Source of the DNA: a virus
Strand: one strand, 5' to 3'
IMG/VR virus record: IMGVR_UViG_3300009068_000128
Span: 1 to 30,142 of that record
DNA length: 30,142 nucleotides
Shown piece after piece: positions 6,515 to 14,965 of the stretch (the first letter of the stretch is position 1; every line of letters starts with the position of its first letter). The notes beneath the pieces are model-generated. The model worked only from the letters and a program-made list of their open reading frames with translations. It did not search any database and was not told the origin of the DNA. The position numbers and the translations under genes were made by a program.

Positions 6515-7753
6515 ATGTCAAATAGTTTGTCTATTGGCGATGTCCTAGTATCAAATTTGATTGTAACTTCTCAGCGCGGAAGTCTCAATCTAACCAGATC
6601 GTTTGTGTCTGCATCTATCTACGAGAGTATTTTTACTCCTGGAGTAGTGTGTGACATCACGGTTCTGGATACGCAGGACATTATTGGTAATCTAAGATTG
6701 CTTGGCGACGAGACTTGCACATTCACATTCAAAAGTCCAAACCTCAAAGAAGCCAACTACACGTTTGCTCTATATGAGATCGGCGACCAGCAACAGCTGG
6801 ATAGCCAGAGAGCGAAAACATATGTTTTGAAGTGTGTTTCAGAAGAAGCAATGTACGCCAAGACTAATTATGTTCAAAAAAGCTATGATGATCTTTGTTC
6901 GAATATGGTCAAAGACATATGTGATCGATATCTGTTTACTAAAAAAAGAATTGAGGTCGAAGAGACCAGAGGTAATCAGAACGTTCTAGTTCCTCACAAG
7001 AGTCCATTCGAAGCAATCAAAATGATCAGAGCTAGATCGGTTTCTACAGAAGAGAATCGTTCCTCTTCATATGTATTTTTTGAAACAAGAGAAAATGAAG
7101 AGCAGCTACTGAGGTTCTGCACGATTGAGTCTAGATTTGCGACCGAGCCTGTAAAAGAGTTCAAGCAGTCTGGCGCTATCAATATCAACTCGCTGAGCAA
7201 CGAACAAGACAATAACATTCTGGCATTTTCTATTCCGCAACAGCTTTCTTCTATTGATCGTATCACGTTTGGTGGACCAAGAAGAGTAACGTCTTTTAAC
7301 TTTACTACCTGGCAGTTTGAAACGAAGGATGTTCAAACTTCTGATACTAGCTACAAAGATGGCGGAAAAGGAACTGATGTTTCATCCGGATTCATAAATC
7401 GTTATTTCAATGCTAGAATCCCACCGCAATCACTGATTCCTATCGATATATCACAAAGAGCGGTTACTCACATCCCAGAATCAACTGCTGACTTCCAGGC
7501 ATACATAGCTCAATTATTACAAAATGCATTGAAGATAAGAGTTCCTGGCGACACTCAGCTGACTGCTGGAGTGACAATCAATTGTGCGCTACCAAACAGA
7601 TCAGCGACGACTAATAATATGAAAGAAGATCCTCTGATGTCTGGGAAGTTTTTGATTTCTAGAATCCATCATAAGATTGGTTTGGTTCAGGAGAGACCTA
7701 GATATACTTGCATCATTGAAGCATTGAAGGGTAGATTTGAGGAAGGCGCATGA
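6515..7753 (+). CDS. 27: Baseplate central hub protein, gp27-like
   Basis: The 412-aa length fits T4 gp27 (391 aa). The opening (SRSFVSASIYESIF-type strand GSLNLTRSFVSASIYESIFT, about 22-41, then GVVCDITVLDTQDII) is the gp27/VgrG hub pattern. A helix with YDDLCSNMVKDICDRYL (about 123-139), the SPFEAIKMIRARS segment (about 163-175) and YVFFETRENE are also typical. The C-terminus returns to a barrel domain (DPLMSGKFLISRIHHKIG, then RYTCIIEALKGRFEE). gp27 forms the trimer that links the tube to the gp5 needle. The start overlaps the region right after the gp53 stop, and the stop overlaps the gp5-like start (ATGA), so hub and needle base are probably made in step. Confidence 0.78.
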   Translation: MSNSLSIGDVLVSNLIVTSQRGSLNLTRSFVSASIYESIFTPGVVCDITVLDTQDIIGNLRLLGDETCTFTFKSPNLKEANYTFALYEIGDQQQLDSQRAKTYVLKCVSEEAMYAKTNYVQKSYDDLCSNMVKDICDRYLFTKKRIEVEETRGNQNVLVPHKSPFEAIKMIRARSVSTEENRSSSYVFFETRENEEQLLRFCTIESRFATEPVKEFKQSGAININSLSNEQDNNILAFSIPQQLSSIDRITFGGPRRVTSFNFTTWQFETKDVQTSDTSYKDGGKGTDVSSGFINRYFNARIPPQSLIPIDISQRAVTHIPESTADFQAYIAQLLQNALKIRVPGDTQLTAGVTINCALPNRSATTNNMKEDPLMSGKFLISRIHHKIGLVQERPRYTCIIEALKGRFEEGA

Positions 7754-9384
7754 CAGATCGTAATTTTGGGCAGGTATCGGCTATTTTCATTGCTGAAGTA
7801 GTTAGCGTCCACGACCCGCATCAATCAGGTAGAGTCAAAGTTAGAATCTACGGTAGACACGACGATAAAACGAACATACCTGATGATGCTTTACCCTGGG
7901 CGCAGGTTGTTCAGCCTGTAACCTCAGCCGCTAATGGTCGTATGGGAACTGCTCCTGTTGGTCTTGTGGTTGGATCTAGAGTATTTGGGCAATGGGCTGA
8001 TGCCGATCATCAGCTTCCTATTATTCTTGGTGCTGTCGGGAGAGCAGGAGATCCGGTAGAGGGTCAGACAACTGGTGGCGCTCCGACGATCGATACAGCG
8101 ACCGGAAGTATACCTCCTGGAAGCCAAGGTAATCCAAACAATCCGTACACATCACTGAATGAAAACAGAGTAAGTATTTCGGATATCGATTCGGGTCAGA
8201 CTGATATCATAGCAGTCAGTAACACAACTGGCGGAGTTTTGACTAGCCTTGTAGAGTCAAAAATGGCTAATCCAACTCTACCGACTACTGCTTCGTATAA
8301 TAAAAACAGCAGTATGAACGTTCTTGATATTGTAAACGCTGTTGATCCTCTTGGTACGCTCGCCTCGCTTCCTTGTTTGAACAACAACCTTATTTCGATC
8401 AGTTCAATAATAAGTTTCCTAGGAAGCACGGTCGCCGGTATTGTTTCGGGAATTGTAAATACAGCAATTCAGGCGATCAAAAACGCTCTACTGAAACTTG
8501 CCCAAAAGATTGGTTTGTTCAAGCTTCTCGGTATGCTGAATGCTGCTGTCTCTAAAGTACAGGAAGTTCAGAAACTTATAAACGCATTGAATATTCGAGT
8601 ATGTGGTGTAAATCTTATCAATCAGGGAGTATTTGATACAGCTAACTACGCAATGGCTTCTGTTATTGGTGGATTGAATACAGCTGTTGGAGCAATAACC
8701 GGTGGTATCAATACAGTTATAAACACTGCCACGGGAGCAGTAACTGCAGCTGGTGCTGCTATAACTAACGCCACAAATTCCCAGCTCAATTCATTGATTG
8801 CGTCAGTTCCTGCGCCTCCTGCAATCTCTGTAGCTACAGCAACATCAGCAAAACCAAGCGCGACCTATACATTATCTACTCCACCTGACGGATACATTCA
8901 GCAATATTATACAGTTGACAATGATCCGTATCCTGGATTCATTGAATGGAAAGATCCGAACGGAACTAATCCTTCTGTTTACACTCCAAGAAATGGAGAG
9001 CCGAACTACGCGAGCGCGCAGGAACATACTACCTTTGCAGCCCAGAATCATTTCACATCTACTATTGGTAATACATTACTGAGTGGGCAGCCTCTGTCAT
9101 TTGATACATTATCGAAGGCAGTCTCTGGTAGCCTTAACTTTACGCAGGCATTTGGTATGTCTAAAGTATTAGGTGCTGGTGCTGGTGGAGCTCAAATGGC
9201 TGGAGTTGTAGCTGCTTTGATACCAACTGTTGTTTCAGGCATTCGCTCTGTATTTCAAACTAACATAAGTCAGGCTACGTATACGTCGAGTAGCACAACA
9301 CAGCCAGTAAACAATTTCATGCGTTCGCAAGGAGTATTGGCAAGGCAACGCCAAAACATGCGTACCGGTTTGAATGTAACATAA
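7750..9384 (+). CDS. 5: gp5-like hub protein: OB-fold domain without recognisable lysozyme
   Basis: Residues 1-105 form a gp5/VgrG OB-fold: IFIAEVVSVHDPHQSGRVKVRIYG, LPWAQVVQPVTSA, VGLVVGSRVFGQWADADHQLPIILGAVG. This domain anchors the cell-puncturing needle to gp27. In T4 gp5 (575 aa) a lysozyme and then a beta-helix follow in the same chain. Here, after a Gly/Asn/Thr linker, residues about 205-345 are hydrophobic and Ala/Gly-rich (ISSIISFLGSTVAGIVSGIV, then LGMLNAAVSKVQEVQKLINAL), with no Glu-Asp-Thr lysozyme signature that I can see. The C-terminal 180 residues are of unknown fold (DNDPYPGFIEWKDPNG). The needle is encoded next door. The domain order suggests a hub protein whose enzymatic part has been replaced; a very diverged enzyme at the C-terminus is not excluded. 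Confidence 0.75.
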   Translation: MTDRNFGQVSAIFIAEVVSVHDPHQSGRVKVRIYGRHDDKTNIPDDALPWAQVVQPVTSAANGRMGTAPVGLVVGSRVFGQWADADHQLPIILGAVGRAGDPVEGQTTGGAPTIDTATGSIPPGSQGNPNNPYTSLNENRVSISDIDSGQTDIIAVSNTTGGVLTSLVESKMANPTLPTTASYNKNSSMNVLDIVNAVDPLGTLASLPCLNNNLISISSIISFLGSTVAGIVSGIVNTAIQAIKNALLKLAQKIGLFKLLGMLNAAVSKVQEVQKLINALNIRVCGVNLINQGVFDTANYAMASVIGGLNTAVGAITGGINTVINTATGAVTAAGAAITNATNSQLNSLIASVPAPPAISVATATSAKPSATYTLSTPPDGYIQQYYTVDNDPYPGFIEWKDPNGTNPSVYTPRNGEPNYASAQEHTTFAAQNHFTSTIGNTLLSGQPLSFDTLSKAVSGSLNFTQAFGMSKVLGAGAGGAQMAGVVAALIPTVVSGIRSVFQTNISQATYTSSSTTQPVNNFMRSQGVLARQRQNMRTGLNVT

Positions 9385-9393
9385 GGATATATT

Positions 9394-10182
9394 ATGTCAG
9401 ACGCAAATAACAGACGCCATCCGGAATCTACATTCGAAGCCGAATACCCGTATAATCAATCAACGATTACACGCAGCGGTCATGAGATTCATATCAATGA
9501 CACTCCGGATAAAGAAAGTCTGCGAATCGCTCATACTAAAGGTAGCTACGCCGAAATTGATAAAGACGGAAGAACCGTGGTCAATTCAGTTGGTAAAGCA
9601 TATTACTATATGTGCGATGGTTTCAGCACTACTATTGATGGTCATTACGATGTAAAAGTAAAAGGCGTAATGAATGTCAATGTTGATGGTTCTGTCAAAG
9701 AAGAGACCGCTGGTAACCGATACATGGCTGCGGGTGGCGAGTATGTCGTCGGCGTTGGTAGTGTTTTATCACAGACTATTGTTGGTGATAAATATGAATC
9801 AATCGGTGGCGATGAAACAGTAGGTATTGCTGGAGCAGAATACAAAAGTGTTGGAACAGATTCAGTAACGCATATCAACGGCGTAAAGACCGAAATACTA
9901 AACGATGATTGGTCTGTAACTTCTAGTGGTAATATTGAAATCATTAGTAGTGGTAACATACGAATCAAGTGTAAGAATTTTGAGGTCGAAGCCGAGACGA
10001 TTACACTAAAGACAATCAGTGGCGATGTGACTATCGATTCTCAAGGTAGAGTTCTGTCGACATCTCAAGATAAGACTGAGATTCAAGGATCTAACATAGA
10101 TATTCTATCTACCGGTCAGACTGTGATTGAATCTTTCGGTCAAACCAAGATCGTCGGTAATCCGCTCAATCTTAACCCATAA
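9394..10182 (+). CDS. Beta-helix needle/spike protein (gp5 C-terminal-like)
   Basis: The 262-aa protein has an N-terminal linker domain (RHPESTFEAEYPYNQSTITRSGHEIHINDT, with RIAHTKGSYAEIDKDG after it) as found just before the needle in VgrG/gp5 proteins. From about residue 75 it consists of short beta repeats: VKVKGVMNVNVDG, VGVGSVLSQTIVGDKYESIGGDETVGIAG, then IEIISSGNIRIKCKNFEVEAE and TVIESFGQTKIVG. Such repeats build the trimeric triangular needle that crosses the outer membrane. In T4 this part is fused to gp5; here it is a gene of its own, ten bases downstream of the OB-fold gene and nine before the PAAR gene. The role as needle shaft follows from domain type and order. Confidence 0.8.
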   Translation: MSDANNRRHPESTFEAEYPYNQSTITRSGHEIHINDTPDKESLRIAHTKGSYAEIDKDGRTVVNSVGKAYYYMCDGFSTTIDGHYDVKVKGVMNVNVDGSVKEETAGNRYMAAGGEYVVGVGSVLSQTIVGDKYESIGGDETVGIAGAEYKSVGTDSVTHINGVKTEILNDDWSVTSSGNIEIISSGNIRIKCKNFEVEAETITLKTISGDVTIDSQGRVLSTSQDKTEIQGSNIDILSTGQTVIESFGQTKIVGNPLNLNP

Positions 10183-10191
10183 GGATAATAC

Positions 10192-10452
10192 ATGGCTGGT
10201 ATATGTGTATATGGGGATAATGCTGGTGGTTCTATTATAGCAAGTTCTTCCAATGTTTTTGCGCATGGCAAGAAAATAGCGCTGATTGGCGATTCAGTAA
10301 CTCCCCACGGTAAAACTCCACACAACAGCGCTGTAATAGTTGGTGGATCGAGCAAAGTATTCGTTAATGGAAAGGGTGTAGTCAGATCTGGAGACTCTGC
10401 ATCTTGCGGTCACTCAGCATCTTCTTCAGTTTCAGATATATCTGCAGGATAA
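10192..10452 (+). CDS. PAAR-domain spike tip protein (gp5.4-like)
   Basis: The 86-aa protein is about the length of a single PAAR domain. It is Gly-rich with regular turns (VYGDNAGGSIIASSSNVFAHG, then KIALIGDSVTPHGKTPHNS, IVGGSSKVFVNGKGVVRSGD, SASCGHSASS). The two His in PHGKTPH and the Cys-Gly-His near the end fit the His3-Cys metal site of PAAR proteins, which hold one zinc or iron at the very tip. PAAR proteins sharpen the needle of T4 (gp5.4) and type VI secretion systems. It directly follows the needle gene. Confidence 0.85.
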   Translation: MAGICVYGDNAGGSIIASSSNVFAHGKKIALIGDSVTPHGKTPHNSAVIVGGSSKVFVNGKGVVRSGDSASCGHSASSSVSDISAG

Positions 10453-10456
10453 TCAA

Positions 10457-10879
10457 ATGTCAACAAGATCAGATCATTTTACCCAAACAAAAGTAACTCC
10501 GGATCTGTTCTCGGACTTCCTTGACGGTCTAACTCCACATCCAATCACCAAAGATCTTGGTCGTGTAAAGAACGAGCAATCAATCAAGCAGGCACTAAAG
10601 AACATCATTCTAACCAATCTAGGCGAAAGACCATTCCAGCCTAATATTGGTTCGGATGTGTATGCTTCTTTATTCGAGCCTAACGATGTCATTATGGAAG
10701 AAAATCTTAGATTCGCTATAGGAAACGCTATTCGTTTTCATGAACCAAGAGTCAATCTGATTGAAGTGCGTGTTACTTCTTTCTCAGAAGAGGACCGTGT
10801 CGCTATCAATATCATTTTTTCAATAATAAATAGTATGCAAGTGCAAAGTGTAAACCTGTTCCTAAGAAGAGTACGTTAA
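10457..10879 (+). CDS. 25: Baseplate wedge protein gp25
   Basis: The 140-aa protein matches T4 gp25 (132 aa) and the gp25/W/TssE family. It has LTPHPITKDLGRVKNEQSIKQALKNIILTN (about 25-54), the diagnostic GERPFQPNIGSDVYASLFEP (about 56-75), then a helix ENLRFAIGNAIRFHEPRVNLIEVRV and a final strand set. gp25 is the small core of each wedge; it binds the gp6 dimer and starts the sheath. Its C-terminal frame overlaps the gp6 start (TAATG). The family is often annotated as lysozyme-like, but it is structural. Confidence 0.92.
   Translation: MSTRSDHFTQTKVTPDLFSDFLDGLTPHPITKDLGRVKNEQSIKQALKNIILTNLGERPFQPNIGSDVYASLFEPNDVIMEENLRFAIGNAIRFHEPRVNLIEVRVTSFSEEDRVAINIIFSIINSMQVQSVNLFLRRVR
10825..10832 (+). 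promoter_or_regulatory. Possible late promoter box AATAAATA before gp6
   Basis: The box differs from TATAAATA in its first base and ends 46 bases before the gp6 start, inside the end of gp25. The distance fits a promoter for gp6, but the match could be chance. Confidence 0.25.
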
Positions 10880-12702
10880 TGACAAATAACTCAATCAGTC
10901 TGGTAAATCTAGACTTCGATAGTCTAAAAGCAAGTTTGAAAACGTATCTGAAAACACAGAAGCAATTCGCTGACTACGATTTCAATGGTTCTAATATGTC
11001 TGTGTTGCTTGACATCCTAACATACAATACACACCTGAATGCATTTTATATGAACATGGCTGTATCTGAGATGTTCCTAGACTCGGCGCAGCTGCGTAAC
11101 AGCGTTATCTCAAGAGCCAAAGAACTAAACTACATACCAAGATCAGCCAAGTCATCTGAAGCGCAAATCAACGTGCGTTTTCCTCAGACTGGTCTTTCGG
11201 TGCTCTCGATTCCTTCGGGAACTAAATTTACCGGTAAATCAGGCAACGGTACGTTTACATATACAACAAACCAGTCGCATGTGATCTACCCTTCGGGTGG
11301 TTACTTTACTGCCAATCTAAACATATACGAAGGCATATATATCAGCGATGCATTCGTTGTAGACAGTTCAATTGAAGCTCAGCGTTTCGTTATGACAAAC
11401 GACAATATCGATACAGATTCTATGGTTGTTCTCGTCTCAGAAAATAACAGTCAGGCGAACACTTATTTTAATTTGGCTCCAAACCTTTACGGTCTTACTT
11501 CGAACTCTACGATTTACTTTCTTCAGGCTACGGAAGACACTCGTTATGAAATTGTTTTCGGAGATGGAGTGTTTGGTCGTAAGCCTCTGAATAATGCTCT
11601 GGTTTACACGACGTATAGAACATGCTCAGGTTCCTTTGCAGACGGCTCTACGAACTTCACACTTGACGATAACATCGGGGTGATAAACGGTCTAGGAAGT
11701 TTCTTGAGTCCGACCATCACTGTATTCGGCAAGGGAAGCTCTGGCGGCGCTTCGGCGGAAACAATCGACTCTATTAGGTACAACGCGCCAAGACATTATC
11801 AGACTCAGGACAGAGCTGTTACGATGTCTGATTTCAAGAATATGGTTCTTGGTAACTTTACCGAAGTCAAAACAGTGAATGTGTTCGGAGGCGAATCGGT
11901 TGTTGGTTCGGTTCAATTCGGTAAAGTGTTCATCACTCCGGTGACCTATTCCGGAGCTCCTCTCTCAGATCTAGAGAAACAAAACATCGAAACATATCTT
12001 CAAAACAAATGCACATTAGGTATCAAACCTAAAGTCATTGATCCAAATTATCTATATCTCTTAGTCACTTCTAAAGTCAAATTCGACAGTGCCGCGACGA
12101 TCAAAACATTAGCCGACGTGCAATCAATCGTAAACCAGGCGATAGGAATATACGACACCGAATACTTGACTGACTTTGATATCGAATTCAAACTCTCAAG
12201 ACTGGAAGCCGCAATCAACGATTCAGATCAGAGCATCAGTAGTAACGAAACAACTATCGTTATGAGAAAAGATGTAAATCCAGATTTGAACACTGACACT
12301 TACATCGATATCAATTATCGAAATGCAATCGTTCCAGGTTCGTTTTCTTCGACTACGTTTATAAGTGGCGGTAGAAGTTACCAGTATACGGATTATAATC
12401 CAATCAATAATACCTTCTTAATCAATCAATTACCAGGAGGTAAAATCGTAGTAACGAACTCTTCGAAGAACGTTTATCTGAGAGACGTTACTCTTCCCGG
12501 ATACGAGTCTTATTCAACCGCAGGGTCAATCAATTACGTAAACGGTGCAATATCTCTAAATCAGATAACGATTAACGGATTTGTTGATTCGTCGTCAATA
12601 CAGTTCTTCGCTTCGCCTGCGAATCAAGATATTATGGCAAGCGGAAACGATTTGATTCAGATTGATCATGCTAATCTAAACATTACGGTAGTGCCAATTT
12701 AA
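10879..12702 (+). CDS. 6: Baseplate wedge protein gp6 (gpJ-like)
   Basis: This 607-aa protein is near the 660 aa of T4 gp6. The N-terminal part has the family hallmark: FADYDFNGSNMSVLLDILTYN (about 32-52), THLNAFYMNMAVSEMFLDSAQLRNSV, then ISRAKELNYIPRSAKSSEAQI. A central beta domain carries YEIVFGDGVFGRKPLNNALV (about 223-242), and the segment IRYNAPRHYQTQDRAVTMSDFKNMVL (about 301-326) is the conserved gpJ/gp6 signature. gp6 dimers form the inner ring of the baseplate and switch its shape during contraction. Both ends overlap neighbours (TAATG), placing it tightly between gp25 and the gp7-like gene, the order seen in T4 for 6-7-8. Confidence 0.9.
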   Translation: MTNNSISLVNLDFDSLKASLKTYLKTQKQFADYDFNGSNMSVLLDILTYNTHLNAFYMNMAVSEMFLDSAQLRNSVISRAKELNYIPRSAKSSEAQINVRFPQTGLSVLSIPSGTKFTGKSGNGTFTYTTNQSHVIYPSGGYFTANLNIYEGIYISDAFVVDSSIEAQRFVMTNDNIDTDSMVVLVSENNSQANTYFNLAPNLYGLTSNSTIYFLQATEDTRYEIVFGDGVFGRKPLNNALVYTTYRTCSGSFADGSTNFTLDDNIGVINGLGSFLSPTITVFGKGSSGGASAETIDSIRYNAPRHYQTQDRAVTMSDFKNMVLGNFTEVKTVNVFGGESVVGSVQFGKVFITPVTYSGAPLSDLEKQNIETYLQNKCTLGIKPKVIDPNYLYLLVTSKVKFDSAATIKTLADVQSIVNQAIGIYDTEYLTDFDIEFKLSRLEAAINDSDQSISSNETTIVMRKDVNPDLNTDTYIDINYRNAIVPGSFSSTTFISGGRSYQYTDYNPINNTFLINQLPGGKIVVTNSSKNVYLRDVTLPGYESYSTAGSINYVNGAISLNQITINGFVDSSSIQFFASPANQDIMASGNDLIQIDHANLNITVVPI

Positions 12703-14933
12703 TGTCTATTGAGAAGCTTGTATCCCCTTTCATTCCCCAGCAGTTTCCTGCTTTTTATAAAGAAGAAGGTCCGAACTTCATTGCGTTCGTGAAAGCGTAT
12801 TATGAGTGGCTCGAATCACCCGGTAATGCTCTGTATCACTCTAGGTCTCTACTTGACTATGTCGACGTTGATTCAACGGAAGCAAACTTCGTTAAGTACT
12901 TTAAGAATACTTATCTTCAATCACTTCCAGAGTCTATTATAGCGGACAAACGACTACTCGTCAAGCATATTCTTGATCTTTACAGATCAAAAGGAACTCC
13001 GCGCGCGTACGAGTTGCTGTTCAGAATTCTTTATAATGAATCAATTGAAATATACATTCCCGGTGATTTTCTTTTTAAACCATCAGATGGCGAATGGGTC
13101 ATTCCAAGATACATTGAAGTGTCTGACAGTAAATACTTGGAAAAATTGATTGGTAAACAAATTTACAATAGTAGCCGAAACGCGACTGCTGTTGTTGAAT
13201 CAGTTAATCAAAAAATCGTTAACAATCGTTTTATGCATGTGCTTTATCTTTCAACGATTGACGGTAGATTCAAATACGGAGAGAGAATTCTTTCTGAATC
13301 AGTTCCTGAAATAAATTTAAATAATGCTCCTGTAATTCTTGGTTCGCTTACTGCAGTTGCTATTGAAAATGGCGGTTTGGGGTTCAAAAAAGGCGATTTG
13401 GTAGATATATCCGGAACAGGCGTTAATGGTAAGGCTAGAATCGCAGGTATAAGAGACGAGAATGGTAAGGTTCAGTTCAACCTGATTGACGGCGGTAGCG
13501 GTTACAGTGTTAATGCAGTAGTGACAGTCGCGACGTCTCTATATTTAAATGTTTCAAATACGATTGGGTCTTTTGCGATTGGAGATAAGCTAGTTAGTTC
13601 GAACACTGCAGCGAATGGCACTATCACGTTTTCTAACACAACGTTCGTTCAGATGATCAATTTTAGTTCTAATCTAAATTTTTACGTTGGTGATACAGTA
13701 ACCAACTCGAATGGCGCTTCAGGAACTGTCTTGAGCGTCATTGGTGGTGGTGGAACAGGAGCGACATTTAAAGTTGGCGGTCTCGTTAACAAAGAAATTT
13801 TATATGTTAATACGGATTACATAAACAATTATCTTAACGCAAATTTGAATGCCAATTGGTCTTTTGCTCCAAAAAATCCTGTGGCTAATTTAAACTCTGT
13901 AATTAACGATACGTTATCGTTCGAGACTATTGAAGCCGGCACCATTGCATTCCTATCTCAGATTAATCCCGGAGTTGGTTATTCTTCAAATCCGTATATC
14001 AATGTACTGGAACCTAAAGTCGCCAGTCAAAGATATCCGGATGGATTCGGCGGAATCAAAGGTCGAGATGCTTTAATCACTTCAACTGTTGCTAATTCTC
14101 AAGGTGTGGCTACGGCTGTAGAAGTTGTTGATTCTGGTTTCGGTTTCTCTCCCGGAGACACGGTTTTCCTTTCGACGCCTGTAAATCAAGGAGTTGTTGT
14201 GACGGGTGCAGCTGTTATCGACACGGAAGGAAAAGGAACTGGTTACTGGAGAAGCAATAAAGGATTCGTAAGCGATATTATGAAAATACAAGATAGCTAT
14301 TACTATCAAGATTTCTCGTACGATATTTTAGTTAACAGAATGTTGAACGTATACAAAACCATCGTCGAGGATTTGATACACCCATCCGGTATTGCTTTGT
14401 TTGGAAGTTTCAGATTAAAAAATGAATTTACGTCCGAGCAATCTGAAGCAGAAGCTTTTATAAAAACAAAATACGATATATTCGTCGCTTCAGCCAATCA
14501 GACTTTGTTTACTCCACAAACTGGTTATACAGCTGGTAATTTAGATGTCTACCGAAATTATAAAATTATAGCGAACACATCATATGCAAATAATACCGCA
14601 GATGTATTATCAGTTACGAATGCAAACACTTACATCGATGTGAATGATCCGATTTACTATAGCGTTCCTGTCGGTAATACGGCAATTTCTAATTTAACAG
14701 GCAATACATACTACTACGTTACATTTGCAAATTCGAGCTCGATTGCGCTGTCAACCACTATAGGAGGAACCAATGCAAATATTTTGGAAACAAGAACTGG
14801 AGCTGGAGAAATTCATGAGTTCAAGGGTATCAAATTATCAAATTCTGAATTTACTGCAACAAATGGGGTTTCAGTAGCGTTGAATTCGGCAGCTGCTCTT
14901 GGTGACATTATCGAAATTCGCGCTTATTCTTAA
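12702..14933 (+). CDS. 7: Baseplate wedge protein, gp7-like position, with P2 gpI-like N-terminus
   Basis: The 743-aa protein starts SIEKLVSPFIPQQFPAFYKEEGPNFIAFVKAYYEWLES (2-39) and continues with LLVKHILDLYRSKGTPRAYELLFRILYNE (about 88-116). This helix-rich opening with RSKGT is the tail-protein-I type pattern and is conserved in distant T4 relatives at this place. From about residue 210 the protein turns into beta repeats: GxGY/GxGF turns (about 223, 266, 427, 480) and a repeat with SNTTFVQMINFSSNLNFYVGD (about 310-330). The last 130 residues include a VGNTAISNL-YYYVTFANSS-type module also found in the next protein. T4 gp7 (1032 aa) binds gp6, gp8 and gp10, and gene order supports this role. 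Sequence identity with T4 gp7 itself is not evident, so the name rests mainly on position. Confidence 0.6.
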   Translation: MSIEKLVSPFIPQQFPAFYKEEGPNFIAFVKAYYEWLESPGNALYHSRSLLDYVDVDSTEANFVKYFKNTYLQSLPESIIADKRLLVKHILDLYRSKGTPRAYELLFRILYNESIEIYIPGDFLFKPSDGEWVIPRYIEVSDSKYLEKLIGKQIYNSSRNATAVVESVNQKIVNNRFMHVLYLSTIDGRFKYGERILSESVPEINLNNAPVILGSLTAVAIENGGLGFKKGDLVDISGTGVNGKARIAGIRDENGKVQFNLIDGGSGYSVNAVVTVATSLYLNVSNTIGSFAIGDKLVSSNTAANGTITFSNTTFVQMINFSSNLNFYVGDTVTNSNGASGTVLSVIGGGGTGATFKVGGLVNKEILYVNTDYINNYLNANLNANWSFAPKNPVANLNSVINDTLSFETIEAGTIAFLSQINPGVGYSSNPYINVLEPKVASQRYPDGFGGIKGRDALITSTVANSQGVATAVEVVDSGFGFSPGDTVFLSTPVNQGVVVTGAAVIDTEGKGTGYWRSNKGFVSDIMKIQDSYYYQDFSYDILVNRMLNVYKTIVEDLIHPSGIALFGSFRLKNEFTSEQSEAEAFIKTKYDIFVASANQTLFTPQTGYTAGNLDVYRNYKIIANTSYANNTADVLSVTNANTYIDVNDPIYYSVPVGNTAISNLTGNTYYYVTFANSSSIALSTTIGGTNANILETRTGAGEIHEFKGIKLSNSEFTATNGVSVALNSAAALGDIIEIRAYS
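14631..14827 (+). repeat. Module shared with gp8-like protein, copy in gp7-like C-terminus
   Basis: The encoded segment reads NDPIYYSVPVGNTAISNL, then TYYYVTFANSSSIALSTT. It matches the gp8-like segment at about 16591-16800 (SAGNTAIAGL, TYYIEFANSTVVALKAT) in order and spacing. It looks like one small beta domain used in two adjacent genes. Confidence 0.6.
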
Positions 14934-14941
14934 AATAAATA
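14934..14941 (+). promoter_or_regulatory. Possible late promoter box AATAAATA before gp8-like gene
   Basis: This box lies in the 32-base gap between the gp7-like stop and the gp8-like start, ending 24 bases before ATG 14966. One mismatch to the late consensus. Being intergenic makes it more credible than the in-gene matches. Confidence 0.38.
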
Positions 14942-14965
14942 GCATAAAGGTAATTGGGCGAACTA

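Noticed and set aside
7106-7336. Minus-strand open frames under the gp27-like gene
   Set aside because: Shadow frames without family pattern or start signals, opposed to the operon.
9645-9968. Minus-strand open frame of 107 codons opposite the needle gene
   Set aside because: The complement of regular Gly/Val/Ser repeats gives a stop-poor frame; no independent support.
14954-14965. TTG start giving four extra residues to the gp8-like protein
   Set aside because: ATG 14966 gives the expected N-terminus and better agrees with the family; nothing supports the extra residues.
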